From: Gordionus sp. m RMFG-2023
Taxonomy: Eukaryota; Nematomorpha; Gordioida; Chordodea; Parachordodidae
DNA: 64,000 bases
Assembly (NCBI RefSeq): GCF_954871325.1
Contig: NC_088775.1
Location: 61,109,561-61,173,560, forward strand
Reading direction: 5' to 3'
Part shown: one piece after another, positions 10,146 to 23,500 of the stretch
Position numbering within the stretch: the first letter of the stretch is position 1
Layout of the letters: the number at the start of each line of letters is the position of its first letter
Position numbers and translations under genes: made by a program
Notes under the pieces: generated by a model
What the model saw: the letters and a program-made list of their open reading frames with translations, nothing else
Databases searched by the model: none
What the model was told of the DNA's origin: nothing

Positions 10146-13100
10146 CTAAATGATGATTATTATTTAAAAATGTGTAATGCATGGGATAATTATTTAAACC
10201 AAATAGTGTAGGCCACCCATGATCAGTTCCCAATGCATGCGGTAAACCTATGATCTGGGATAATAGAATTCCGAAACTGAGTGAAACCTGGTGTGCAGAA
10301 CACATGGCACCCCTGATATTTACTGGAGAAATTTCTGCTAAATATATCGACACCGCACTAGATGTTATGCCTAATTATTTTATTTTTCAAATGATGTTAT
10401 TTGGCAAGCAGAAAATAATTCCTCGGAAAAAAAACCGGAAAAAAAATCCCCGAAAATAATTTCCCAGAAATAATCCCCTGGAAAATAATTCCCCAGAAAA
10501 AAAATCCCAGGGAAAAATATCCCCTTGAAGATAATTCCTCGGAAAATAATTCCCCGGAAAAAAAATCCTCGTAAAATAATTACTTGGAAAAAAATTCCCA
10601 TAAAAAATTATTTCCAGAAAAAAATTTGCCCTTTTAGATTTTAAATTAAATTTAGGGGAATGTAAATCCCCGAAAAAAATAGGAAAAAAATTCCTCGAAT
10701 ATTTTTTTTTAAATTATCAAAAATGACCCTTCAGCTAAAATAACGAAAATATTTCTAAAAAATTATATTCAGTATTTTCTGAATGTTGAGTATTTATTCT
10801 CGCGTTTTAGGATTTTTTTTTGAGTATTATTTCTATTTTAATTCTAAGACATATAGGGCAATAAAATATGAGAGTTGATAAATCGGTTGGTAGCTTTGAT
10901 ACTTTATAATTTAGTAGATAGCATAAAAAGTATAGATTTGTGACATCTTGGAAAGAAAACATGATAGATTTTTATAGAAATAGATGAAAATTATGGAAGA
11001 GGTTTTACAATTTAAAATTGAAAAAAAAGTGAAAACATTGTTTCATATATCATTTTAATTAATTATTTCTTTTCTGTAAATTTTTAAAAAAATTAAGCAA
11101 AATAATAATTATAAGATTTTAAATATAAGACTCATTGTCATTGCTGATAATCACCTCTGAAATAGATGTTTATTGATTAAAATGGTCAGTATTTTTCATT
11201 ACTTTCGGCAGTTATTTAATTTAAATTGGACAGTAAAAAATATAATTTAGCAAGTTTTATATTGATTTTGTATTCAGCCAGTTAAATTCTTATAGTATGC
11301 ATTAAATACTTCAGTAAAATAATTTTTATCAAATATAAACCAGGTTGAATTGGAAATTTCCTATTTCGTCACAGAATTTATCATTTAATAGCCCTTCATT
11401 AGCATTAAAAACAAAAAAGGGCGCTATTAAGAGTTGGTAAAAGTCATGCTATTATTTTTGCCAACTAATGACAAACATCCAATTTGTATCATAGAACACA
11501 ATATATTTTACATTCTAAAAATTATCAGAAAAAGACTTCATATTGTGCATAACAAAATTACACCAAATGAAAAATTGGCCAAATATTTTTGAAGGCAATT
11601 GCGAAAAGCCTCTTAGCTCCTACTGATTTAAATTTTAATGTATTTCTAAAAACTTCATGGAAATGATTACTAATTTGTGCAAAAATAAATATTTTAAAAT
11701 AAAAATTTGATTTTCAATAAATAACTAAAAGTTGATGAAACTGTGTAAAGGTGAACTAGATTTTAAGTTTTATTATTTAAATCCTCAAATCTTAGAGTGA
11801 ATTTAAAAAACATTTTGATTTAATTAAAGTAGTGCAAATCCGGGTCAAAAATGGTAAGAATTTATAAATCCGGGCCAAAATAAAAAATCTAGCTGGCCAT
11901 TATCATTACTTAGTTTATAATAATATTTTGCTTAATATCATAGAGACTAGGTATCCAATTCGTTTATTTTATAAATATTGTTTTGTTTAATTTTCACTAT
12001 CACCAAACCTGGGTTCGGAATAAGGCCATAACATTATATCTTATATTGGTTAGGGTTAATTAATAATAATTTAAAAATTAGGTTAGGTTTAATATTCATT
12101 AGTTATTATTTATAATTTTGTTTAACAATTTAGGAAATTTTTATTTGAAAAAATTTTACAAGAATTTCTTTTATTTTGTTAATCTTCTCAAAAATTTTTA
12201 ATATTTTATTTTGAGTTTTTTTCCATTTTGTAATTTTCTAAAAATAATTTAATATTTTATAGGATCAAAAAAAAAGGGGGGTAATCATTTTCCGGGGAAA
12301 TTTCTCCCGTGGAATTATTTTCTGTGAGAATTTTTTTCCGAGGAATTATTTTCCAAGGGATTTTTTTTCGGGGAGTAATCTTATGGGGATTTTTTTCGGG
12401 GAAATTATTTTCCTAGTTTCATATTATTTACATTATAATTTCTAATAAATAATTAAAACCACAATTAAATCCTATTAAGAGTCTAGATATAATAACCATT
12501 TCAAACGAGGATGCAGTCTTAGCCGTTATTAACAAAATGGCGGCCAAAAATGTGATCGAGTTATTGATGAGAAGTGTCTTTTTGCTAGTGAATAAGAATA
12601 AACAAACTTAAAAGATTATATTACCGCCCAAATTTATCACAAAAGTAACCAGATGTCAATCCTCCAAACAAACCGCTGACATTATATATTGAAACAGTTA
12701 TAGCCCAGAGCACTGTAATTTGTGAAGGCTTCATGGGTGTTTGGTGTCTTTCATAATGCGTTTGGTTATACCAGGCCATTACTATCTTTTTATTTATTAA
12801 CTAAATTTTGTTAATTATTGATAATTAAACTTTTTGTGGAGCGTTAACAACCCCGATAGCCCATCCATATTGAAAAGAACTTAGTGATATGGCCACAACA
12901 GTCAATAAAAGCATGGCGGTTACACCCTAGTTTTTACATTTTAAACGAATAAGATTATATTTAGGTACAACTTTTTTTTATATAATATATTTAATATGAA
13001 ATTAAATGCTCAATACTTGTAAAAATAAATAAGATGAACATACCTTTTTTTTAACGTGTAATTCGGTGTCTTCGTCTAATTCCTGAGGATTGGTATCCAT

Positions 13101-13397
13101 GATGTTATTGAGGATATAGGTAGGAACCGCCGGTTTATAAGATATTTTCCTTTTTCGGCTCATAGATACATCTAAAGATCCTTCCCGGATTATGTTTTTA
13201 ATGTATTCGTTTTTTTCTTCCAAATTCTCCATTTTGCTTAAAGCAGGAAGAGCGAGAGCCGAATCTTGTTTCCTCAAAAAACTAGTTTTTTTCTTAATTA
13301 TATCGCCATCACTGGCCACGTTACTTAATCTTTTTTGTTTAAAGTCCTTATAATTATCATTTACCACTTCGTGTTCCTGGATATCATCTTTGTCCAT
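10038..13397 (-). CDS. GLUT-B: facilitative hexose transporter (SLC2A family), six exons in view
   Basis: Major facilitator sugar transporter of the GLUT type, expected in the plasma membrane, moving a hexose down its gradient. Exons on the minus strand are 13397-13044, 12926-12831, 12785-12625, 12584-12460, 10370-10200 and 10145-10038; all inner borders fit GT-AG and phases join cleanly. Order of motifs: hydrophilic N-terminus of 118 residues; TM1 with [19 protein letters not shown]2 ending FCDKFGR; RKK, then TM3; SRLLIGFNCG; YLAEISPVNIRG; HQ in TM5; [16 protein letters not shown]. The C-terminal half (QQLSG region onwards) is not found left of 10038, so those exons lie outside the window or are lost. 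Introns are 117, 45, 40, 2089 and 54 bp. The substrate is not certain. Confidence 0.9.
10200..10370 (-). CDS. GLUT-B exon 5: TM4-TM5
   Basis: A 171-bp exon beginning [20 protein letters not shown], then the TM5 segment with AHQVSLSFGILLSQ and GLPHALGT. E-x-S-P-x-x-x-R-G is the conserved GLUT loop signature. The frame runs on through the following intron because that intron has no stop. Confidence 0.92.
10412..12416. mobile_element. Element with inverted 15-bp minisatellite ends in GLUT-B intron 4
   Basis: The left end (10395-10700) is an array of ~15-bp units of the type GGAAAATAATTCCCC. The right end (12268-12416) carries the same motif in inverse orientation. About 1.5 kb of AT-rich, non-coding DNA lies between. 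The minus-strand frame at 10380-10601 is only the array read as a five-residue repeat (G-I-I-F-x). Long inverted ends made of tandem repeats suggest a non-autonomous foldback-like DNA element. Exact ends and a target duplication could not be fixed. Confidence 0.6.
12460..12584 (-). CDS. GLUT-B exon 4: TM3-TM4
   Basis: A 125-bp exon encoding KKTLLINNSITFLAAILLIT, then SRLLIGFNCG. It is not marked by a methionine-led open frame and was found by matching GLUT-A exon 4. The upstream intron is only 40 bp (12624-12585). The donor is at 12459-12458. Confidence 0.9.
12625..12785 (-). CDS. GLUT-B exon 3: TM1-TM2 loop and TM2
   Basis: A 161-bp exon encoding IVMAWYNQTHYERHQ, then a PSQITVLWAITVS helix and GGLTSGYFCDKFGR. 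The closing D-x-x-G-R is the signature between TM2 and TM3 of sugar transporters. It is separated from exon 2 by a 45-bp intron and ends in phase 2. Confidence 0.9.
12831..12926 (-). CDS. GLUT-B exon 2: TM1
   Basis: A 96-bp, phase-0 exon encoding GVTAMLLLTVVAISL, then [17 protein letters not shown]. The usual family motif is FQYGYNTGV-NAP, so Y-N-T is replaced by W-A-I. Acceptor and donor are in place (ag at 12928-12927, gt at 12830-12829). Confidence 0.9.
13044..13397 (-). CDS. GLUT-B exon 1: cytosolic N-terminal extension
   Basis: Encodes 118 residues from MDKDD to HVKKK and stops at a GT donor in phase 0. It is charged and Ser/Lys-rich with no membrane segment, so it should lie in the cytosol. 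Its last ~28 residues (VPTYILNNIMDTNPQELDED, then LHVKKK) match GLUT-A exon 1 ([17 protein letters not shown]), which ties the two genes together. The N-terminus is longer than in most GLUT proteins. Confidence 0.85.
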
Positions 13398-14137
13398 AAA
13401 CTATATTTAACAACAAAAAATAGTTTTTCATTTATAATGTAAATTATATCATAAATATGGATAAGTTATATAGGAAGAGATTTACTAATTTGTTTTTTCT
13501 TATGTCGATTTACAAATTATATTGTAATTATGACTAAAATCCAAATTTTTTTTATAAATGCACTATATATAACCTTTAAACCTTGCTTATAGCTTTTTAA
13601 AACTTTATTATCAAATATTTTTATTTTTTGAATCTTAGTCTTAGGGCTATTTTTCAATAAAATATTTTTATTTATTTATTTAAGAATAGCAAATTATTAT
13701 TTTAATCAACTGTGTTTTAATTTATCATAAAATTTGAAGAGTTTTCAAGGGTTGATAGCATATTTTATTAAAATAAATATGAAAAACGGATCGGGAAAAA
13801 CTATAAAAATTGAATGAGAACGTTTAGATATTGATATAAATAGTAAATATTTATTTAATTATTATTATGTTACAACTTACAACTAATTTTTATGATGAAT
13901 TTGCCAATATTTTTATAATTGTATTTTATCTTTACCTAAAAAATAATAAAATTGATTTTCAAACAAAAGAATGGTATGGGGAGTTTAGGATATTTTAAAT
14001 CATTTTTTTTATGAATAAAGGAATAGTTGTATTTATATATTAAAAACGTATAGCTATAATTGAAAGGTTTTAAATGTTTTAATATAATCCACAAGATAAA
14101 AATAAGTTCAGTTACTTCCTAAAAAAACCTTAAAAAA
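13398..14137. promoter_or_regulatory. Shared 740-bp interval between divergent GLUT starts
   Basis: Two related genes start on either side, so the interval must contain both promoters or one bidirectional promoter, plus the 5' untranslated regions. It is AT-rich, with no GC-rich island and no TATA box that I can single out from the background. The regulatory role is inferred from position only. Confidence 0.5.
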
Positions 14138-14560
14138 ATGATGAACGCAACAGACGTTCCACACTTTCTAGACGATAACCATGATAATAATAAAAACATT
14201 AGCACACGCAAAATTTCTAAATACAATAGGCCAAGACTAGCCACAATAGATGTATCACCTAGGAAGCCCTCCTCGCTTAAAAGTATATCCGATCGATTTG
14301 GCACCGATAAAATGAAAAAAAGAGTCACACTGTCCCTAGCCACTCTTAAAGATATCCCAGAACATGAAGTTAATTTGAATCCGTCCCTAGAAAATATTAA
14401 TGTTAGTAACTTTACCGATCAGGAACCTGATAGTATAAATTCCCAATTCTTAAGACAAAGATCATCAAGAAAATCTATTCCCAAAGCGGTGCTTAATAAT
14501 TTAATGAACACTACGCCGCAGCAATTGGACGAAAATACACATCTCCATGTTAAAAAAAAG
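14138..14560 (+). CDS. GLUT-A exon 1: cytosolic N-terminal extension
   Basis: 141 codons in phase 0, from [10 protein letters not shown] to LHVKKK, then a GT donor at 14561. The segment is basic and Ser/Asn-rich with no membrane helix. It ends in a module shared with GLUT-B exon 1. There are two adjacent Met codons; I chose the first, and the second at 14141 is equally possible. Confidence 0.85.
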
Positions 14561-17500
14561 GTAAATTTAATAAAAAAATACCTATTGCATCTCTTTTCTT
14601 GCAAGCATTTTTAATATTTGGTTTTGAAATATTATTTTGACTTATAAAAAGGGGGGGGGGATCATAGTAAATTTTTTTATTAAAAAAATACTTATCGCAT
14701 CTCCTTTCTTGCAAGCATTTTTAATATTTGGGTTTGAAATATTATTTTGACTTATAAAAAAAGGGGGGGGGGATTATAGTTAATTTTTTAATAAAAAAAA
14801 ATCGTGCTCTTTTAGGTTAGATTGATAGACTGGTAAAAAAACATCTGGACATTCTGTTTGCATATTAATACTAAGCATAAATATTTATAAAAAATATTTA
14901 AATAAGGGTGTAACATTTATGCTAGCGATTATGGCTGTTGTAATCACCCTAAGCTCTTTCCAATATGGTTGGGCAATCGGGGTAGTGAACGCACCCCAAA
15001 AAGTATTTTTTTTATTAAACAATTATTTTAAATAAATCTTATTGATATAAATTCAAAAAAAATGCAATTATTTCTCTTTGTTATGTATGTATAAAGATAG
15101 TCACAAATTGGTACAACCAAACTTACTATAAAAGGTACAACAAGTATATGACGCCATCTCAAATAACAGGATATTGGGCATTAACTGTGGCTATCGCGAA
15201 TTTGGGGGGGTTATTTGGTGGTCTTTTGTCCGGATTTTTTTGTGATAAGCTTGGAAGGTTTGGTTAAAAAAATTTAAATCATCTTTTATTTCACGTGATG
15301 GTAGAATGAACTTAACAAACATTAGGGGAGACCTGGGGAAAGTGGCTGACAAGGTATTAATGTTAATATGAATATCTTAACCCATGAGTTTAAGCCCCTG
15401 TGCTTTGTGTGAATGTGTATATTTTTATATGTAATTTCTTACCTATGATTATCTTTTTTTTAATGTTCCTAGTTTGATATAGTTTACCCAAAACCCGTTT
15501 TTAATTTAAAAATTATAAAAATCATCTTCTAGTATTTTTTGCCATTAGCAAAATATATTCCTAATAATTAAAAAAATTACAAATGTTCCTTAAAATCTTA
15601 ACTATAAAGTAAAATTTATTGGAAGTAAATCAGGTTATTAAAAATAATATAATATATATATTTTGGGGTAGAGTTGCTATGGGTAAAAAGATTAGAATGC
15701 TTGCTCGAATGAAGCTGCAAAAAATTTCTAAAATATTAAAATCTACTCCTTATAAAAAGAAATTATTGAGCAAAAAAGGCACATTAAGCTTATGTGTTAT
15801 AAACAATATGAAAAATACGCAGAGGTAAGGATAATTTAATTATACATTGCGTCCAAATTGGGATTATTCCAAATATGTAATTTGAATCATTTCTTTATTT
15901 ACAATTAAAAATAATCAATTCATGTCAAAATTGTTTAATTAAATTATAAAAAAAGAATATTTTGCTGTTCATTGACTTTATTATTAAAAATAAATTTAAA
16001 ACAAAGGTCATTTTAAAAACAATTAATGATTATATCATGTTTATAATTTTTTTTAAAGAAAACAACCAAATGAATAAAAAAAATTAATTAAAAAAAGAGA
16101 TCGCCTGAATAACCATGGCTTGTTTGAAATAGAAGGCTACATTATGATCACCACTTATCTTAATTTTCTCCCTAATTATGTGATAAATTTAAGAAATTTC
16201 TCAACAAAAACATCAAGAGTATTAGAGACAATGGGATAAAAGTTAGGAGCGATGTCTGAATATTTGTTTATTTTCAAGATTTTTACCGAACTAATTGCTG
16301 AGATATTTCTGTTAGATTGCGCCTAAAATCGATGCTTGTGTAATCCCAAGCTACTGGAAAACCAGAAGACCAAGATTTTCGGCTGATACCGTCGGATCTT
16401 CTGTTGGTGTTTGGGCACAACTGATTGGACTCTAGGGTATTTGGAATACTGGCCCTTTAAGAGTGTTTGAGATTAAATTATTTATGTTTGTATGCCGCAA
16501 GCAGGGGCCTTTGGAATATCTGCAATGTAAAAATTAGTGTCCTTTGGAATTAAATGGTAAAGAACAATTAAATTTAGAAGCTTGCGTTATACCGTAGCCA
16601 AAATCAATCGGAATTGTAAAATTTGTCATATTTAAAGTAAATAATCATAGATCTTAAAAATTATATATGTATAAATCTATACTTTTTTATATATATTAAT
16701 AAAGGTAATGAATTGAGCTGCACGTTGTGATTTTTAATTTTGTTCTGTTGCTTTTAATTTTTAAATATGGACTGTTATTCACAACATTCCCTATTTTTTG
16801 TTTTAAATTATAATATAGAAAGGTCCTAAAATTATGAAAATTTATGTTATTAATATTAGTGGTATATATTTATGTTTTTATAAATAAGGCACTGATATAA
16901 GTTATTATAAAAATAAAATAGAAACTAATCTATAAACCTTCGAGGCAGGTAATAAACAGAGGAAACTTGAATTTATTTCTAAACTATCATCATAAAGATG
17001 AAAATCGTAACATTATTGGCTAGTAAAAAATTTAAAAAAATATGTATTCTTTGTATTTTTACGAAGGTATGCTTACCAAAAATAACAAAAAATAAATCTA
17101 GTTGGTTACCAAAGAAATTTTTTAAATTAATTTTTTTTTATGTATTTACTATTTTATATATCTTATACTTTGGGGATTGAGAATATGTTTTATTGGTCCA
17201 GAATGGTTCAAATAGTATGTAACTTATTCAAGTATGAATGAAATGTGTTCCAATCTTTCCTGGTCTTCCCTAACTACTCTACAAATTTCAGACAATTTTT
17301 TGTGTATTTTTTGAATTTATGTGGAAAAAAAGAATTATTCATAGAATTTTACCAGCAAGGGTTTCAAATCAAAATTTTTAATAGTATTTTAATATGTTAT
17401 GCCCATATCTTTCCCCTATAACCTTTTCTTCTTCTTTATATACTTATACATATTGTACATAATGGGGAAATCATAGGGACTCGGAAGGTCCTTATTAATA

Positions 17501-20500
17501 ATTTATTAAGGGTGATACAGTTCCAGCTAAAGTATCCTTACCTACTTGAATTTCAGGCAATATTGCCATAAATTTTCGAACTATACTCTTTATTTATTTA
17601 ATTTATAAATATAGATTATTAAAAGATACGTAAAGGTTTATAGTAAATTGTCTGAAATTTATAGGTGCTCAGGTTATAATACATTTCAGGTTAAGTCTAA
17701 TTTTCACATTTAAATATTGTTCTTAGTAATTGATATGAAACAGAGAGATTCAAAATTCCCATGAATTCCATATCCGAACACGACATATATTTGTTTAGTG
17801 CTCTTTTCCATTGTAAATTTTTTAAATTAGAGATTCAGTTTTAAGTGTCTAAGTTATTCCAGAAAAGCTTACCACATTACATATTCCCCTGGTTTCATTG
17901 ATATCTATCCACTTCTATTTTTTTTCGTTAAAATATATAGTTAATTTAAAAAAGAAATCATGAACACTCAAATTTTAATTTTAAACCGTTGTTATTATAA
18001 TATAGCGATATATAATGGTCATTTTTTATATTAATGATTTAAATGATTAGTAATTAAAATATATATGATTTAAAATATGTAACTCTGCTCAAAATTGTTG
18101 CTCTATTTTGCTAAAATATTATTTTTGCCAAGTTTTTTTTAAAGTTTTTACGTCACCATTTCGTAGCTAATATTCTTCATGGCATTAAATTAATAAGATT
18201 CGGATATACATTTTTGGCAAGTCGATTTTCATATAAATATAAACTCGAATTATTCTTCAAATATTGTTCTAGGTAGCTACTTTTTATGATTTCGTTTGAG
18301 TAAAATTCGATATGTTTTTAATAGGACTGAGATAGGGAGATGATTAACAAATTGATTTTATGCTTCTTGCAAGGTTTTTATAAAGAGCTGTTTGACAAGG
18401 ATATCTATCTTGCTGAAAGGTATAAATTCCTGGATGTTGTAATAAACAAATATTAGGTCAGTTCTTAGTTAAAGATATCTTGATATTTAAAAGGATTTAT
18501 TATATAATTTATTAAGAGAATCTATCTTAGACTTTTTGCATTCTTACCACCAAACCATTAACAGTTTTGTGATGATTTAATCATGTTGACGATTAAATTA
18601 AAACCCATTCAGATAAAAATATTTTATTTGCAAAAATAATTAAAATAACATATTTACTTTTAAAACTTGAAAGAAAATGTTGAGATAAACATTATAATTT
18701 TTAAAAACTTTCAGTAATTTAATTTAAATTAAAATTTCGAATAATTCTTTTTTAAATTTGCGACAATTTTAATTTTAAACTTAATAATTTTTTTTTAAAT
18801 TTATAAAAATTTTTCCTATTAAAAACTATATTTCTATTTTTTTTAAATGTTAAATTTTACTATCGCTAGTATTTTGAATCTATCTCCATCATTATTTACT
18901 AACTTTATATCATAATTTTAGATACACCTAATGCAACTTCATATACTCTCTAGGGGCTATCTGAAATAGATACCAATGTTATTCACCTACCCTATCAATT
19001 TCCTTTAGATGTCTAGCATTACAAATAGATGTTAATATTCGAATATTCAATAGCACCCAATTATATATCCTATTCATCTAAGGAAAAAAAAGGTAATTGT
19101 AGGGATGAAAAAATGGAAATGGAATTGGCTAAAATATGGCTGAGCAAACCAATTGATGACCAGCCCACTAAATTTATCCACTGGTTCAGTTTACCATTTC
19201 GAACGGGAAACATTTCCTGAATATTACGACGACCCTTTATCTGATTATATAATAAAACAACGAGGTCGGAAGAAGAAAGACAACACAGAACTCCAATCGA
19301 AGTTAACTAAATTGTTTGGTAATGAAGCGGCTATACTATTAAAAACATAATAGAACATTTACCGCCATGTCTAAGGTTGAGCGAGTCAGCTATATCAAGA
19401 TGCATCAAATCAATAGGTTGGAAAAGAACCCGATAGACGGAATTCCCCAGATGTTATCAATATTCGTAAAGAATATAAAAATGATGTACATGCCATATTC
19501 TATTTAGATGAAACAGGTTATTCCCATGTCATTTCCCACAATGAATGGGCACCTCTGGGTAAGAGGCCATCCGTCAAACTCCCTCCTTCAAAGGAAATGA
19601 ATAGGTTTGGTGTACCATAGGAATTAATGGTTTCAAAAAATACCATTATAGACAAATTTACTTGGATGAATTATCATTCATTTTGCTGTTGAATTCACAC
19701 AAATTATGAATAATGCGCCTTTTCATCGTGCCTTTATAATAATAACTCAAAATTACCAAAATATAGCATATCTTCTACCTTATTTCCATCAACTAAACCC
19801 AATTAAAAAATTTTTTGGAGTTTTGAAAAATCGATATCAATCTATATATCCCAAACCAAATAGCAGAATCCATATAATCGAGGCAATTACTAGCCTGCTT
19901 AATTTCACTAATTATGATTTCATAGTCTTCTACTCACATCGATATATCGAATAGGGAATCCGATCCATTCCTTTGAACGACTAATTTAATAGATAATTAC
20001 CCTATTTTATTATATAATATATATATTTTTTCGTTATATTAGGTGCAATACAAATAGAAAGATATTATATTTTGATTTTTTATATAAATAAAATAAATAT
20101 ATAAATAAAGATTTCACACGTCATTTTCGAAACTATAATATAAGAAAGGTAAATTTAATAAAAAAAATAAAATAAACAATGAAAAAATATTAAAAATTAT
20201 CATAATTCTTAAGTTTTACCCAAAAAGAAATTGTGTATTTTTTAACTCATTCAAAAAGTCTTCAAGTTTATAGATAAAAATTAATTTAATAAAAAATAAC
20301 CTCGGTCATAAAAACAAATTTTAAAGGAAAGAGAAGATTATCTTAAATATTTATTATTTTTGCAAACAAAATATTTTTATCTGGATTTTTTAATTTAATC
20401 ATCAACATGTTTCATTAAATCATTACAACACTATATTATATGGGAACTAAATCATTGACCGGTAAGATTCCTATCCAACCAAAAATTTATTTAGGACAAA

Positions 20501-23500
20501 TAACTACAAAAATTGTTTATTATCTTTCAGCTTATAACTTTTCCTATTTCATTGAAATATTGTACTTTTTCATCCGTAAAATATAAAATAAATTTGATCG
20601 AATTCGGTAGCATTTTTACAATATTGGATTGGACACCCATAAAAAAATATACTCGGATTGGATCGGTTAGATAAAATTGTGAAAATTTTTCTCTATAGGA
20701 TCGGACCTGAAAAAATAGATAAGATTTTGCGGTCTAATGGGATAAACGATTCTTGTAAGTAATAGGATGTAAAGTGTCTACTTATGCCTTTTCTATTTCA
20801 TGTACCAAAATCTCTATCAAATTTTGGGTCGCGTGTTCTCCAATTGCTCATTTGTCCAATTTATAAATTTTAAAGCCTAATTTAATTTTTTATTGGTTTA
20901 TTGATGGCGGATATATTTGTACATATGTAATAATTTATAACAGACTTAGGCTGTGTTTTGGTTTGTCTTACTTTTGGTATTTAATTACTTCTTAGTATAG
21001 GCTAAAATGCTTTGTGCTAGGAAACCTATTTTGGGTGGCCGTCTATTAAGTAATAAGTCCTAGGACACGTTATTTAAAAATTAAGCTATAAATAATTAGT
21101 TACTTATTAATATCATATATTATGGCGTGTCCCACATCGACTAATTACAAAATAGCCATCTAATTAGCTGGCTTTTAAGTATCGACTAAATAACCAAAAA
21201 AAATAGAAGCAATTAAAATTTTAAGTATGCCACTCAAATTTTTTATAATAATTGTACAAGATAGAATACTATCTAAATATTTTATTTATAATTAAATTAT
21301 ATTTTAGATGAGCAAACATGCAAATATACACTAGAGTCATATCCAATCTTTCTTGATTGCATATTGTATATCTTATAGATGATTTATGTTACATAATGGC
21401 TCAATCATATTTAGAATATAATTAAAGATTGAAATGCTCATTTATATTATCATTTAATAGTTCATTAAATAAATTTTGAAACCATCCTTTATCATGTCGA
21501 TCAAAATATATTTCATTAATTTGAGATCTTTCTTGTGAATCAACATAGGCTGCTAGATATAGATATAGATATATATATAACGAAACGGTTCCATGAATAT
21601 TATTTATTCTATTTTGAGTTATCTGAGAGTAAAGCTAAAGAAATTGAGAGTATACTAGTTATTAAATTACAGATAAAGCAGGTGATAAAATTACACATTA
21701 ATAATGTGAACTAGAAAATGCAATTGTTTTTAATATTAAGCAATGCTATTTTTACTTTGTATCATTTAACGTTAGGCATACATTACGTGTATGTTATGCT
21801 TAAAGTCTATCTTTTTTCAATTTACATTAAAAAAAAATCTAAAAATCTGATGAGTATTATAAATCAAACGTTAGTATAATGAGAAAGAATTTCAAAAAAA
21901 ATTATAATTGGGATAAAAAAGTTACGATTATGATGGACATATCAAGCAGGTAAAGCATATACTCTTTCCCAATGATATATATATTACCTAGACTGACGAT
22001 TCATTCATTAAAAGTGTACATCAATGCAAATCAGCTGGAGACGCCATCTTGGTCACACTAATCATTATTAAAATTTTAAACGAGAGTCTTATTTATTCCT
22101 ATATCTGATGCAAACTTTATTAAAGAATTACCGGATCATCGATATAATAAGGAAGCAAGTTATCAATTTAATAATAAACATGAGAATAATTACTATAAGT
22201 GTTACCAAAATGGCGAGTCCAGCTGATTTGCTTTTAACGACGCTTAAAAATGCATTTTAATGAATGAATCGTCAGTCTAGGTATTATATATGTCATTGAC
22301 ACTTTCCCAACCAATAAAGCATCTAAATGAAAATATAATATTTATTTGTACCTAAAAAATACATAAATAACAAATAATATTAATTTTAATTTGTATGTAA
22401 TAATTTTATTGGAACTTAACTAAAAAATGTGCTCTTTTAATCGAAAAATAAATTAAATATAATTGATTGTAATTTTCAATTTGGGATATCATATAAATTT
22501 AATCAATGAAATATATTTAATAAGTAACATAAAGGTAACAAGTTAACTAGGCCGTTATATTTTAAAAATGCAATTAATTATAGTTACATAGCATATTTTA
22601 TCAAATTCTAAAGTAACTAGTGATAACTAAATTTTAAAAAATTATACAGTTCCAATATTATTTTAATATTTTATATCAAATTCATTTTTTTTAAAAAAAG
22701 AAAATTTTTCACCTTACACGATATTTACCCTAAATTTTGGATTGCTAGGCAGACATTAATAGTACGAACTAATTAACTATTATAAATAATAATATGGTTT
22801 TAATTTGTATTAATCAAATGAGATTGGTTGTTAATCTACTTATTATATCATTATTATATCAGGATATGGTAACCCTGTATTCACAGTTAGCGCAAATTCG
22901 AGTTTAAGTATAAAAAAATTAATATAAAATTATAATATTTATAACATATTTTGCTATTTTGCCGCGAATTCGCGCTAACCGTGAGTGCAGGGTATTGCAG
23001 ACACTTTAATATTAAAATAAACACAATTATATTTGTTTGTGCATAGAAATTATATTTATTATAAAAATATATTAAATATTGTATATATTTCATATTACTA
23101 AGCAGAACTTATTCTATAATTATGTTATTTACTATTCAATTTTCTATCTATTTAGATCTAAAACAAAAATTATGAACAAATAAGATACATGCAAAAAAAA
23201 AGATTGGCTTCTCCAAGGCTTTTAAGCAGGGTTATGCATTTGACCGGTCAAATATGGTCAAATTTAAATAAATGTTTCTTAAAACAGTTTAAATATAATA
23301 GTAAAAAATGAATCTCTATGTAATATTAAATTATATTTTTTAAATTCTATAATTAATGTTTCGTTCTCCATGGCAGAGTCTTGTTCTTATTTATATTCAA
23401 TATTATCATTTTCTTTAATATTTTTGATCAATCTTAAATGATATACTCTTACCAATTTTCTAGTTGTATAGATCTTCAATCGATTTCTCTTCTTCACATG

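Noticed and set aside
10380-10601. Minus-strand frame with a five-residue G-I-I-F repeat
   Set aside because: The five-residue period is the 15-bp minisatellite of the intronic element, not a protein gene.
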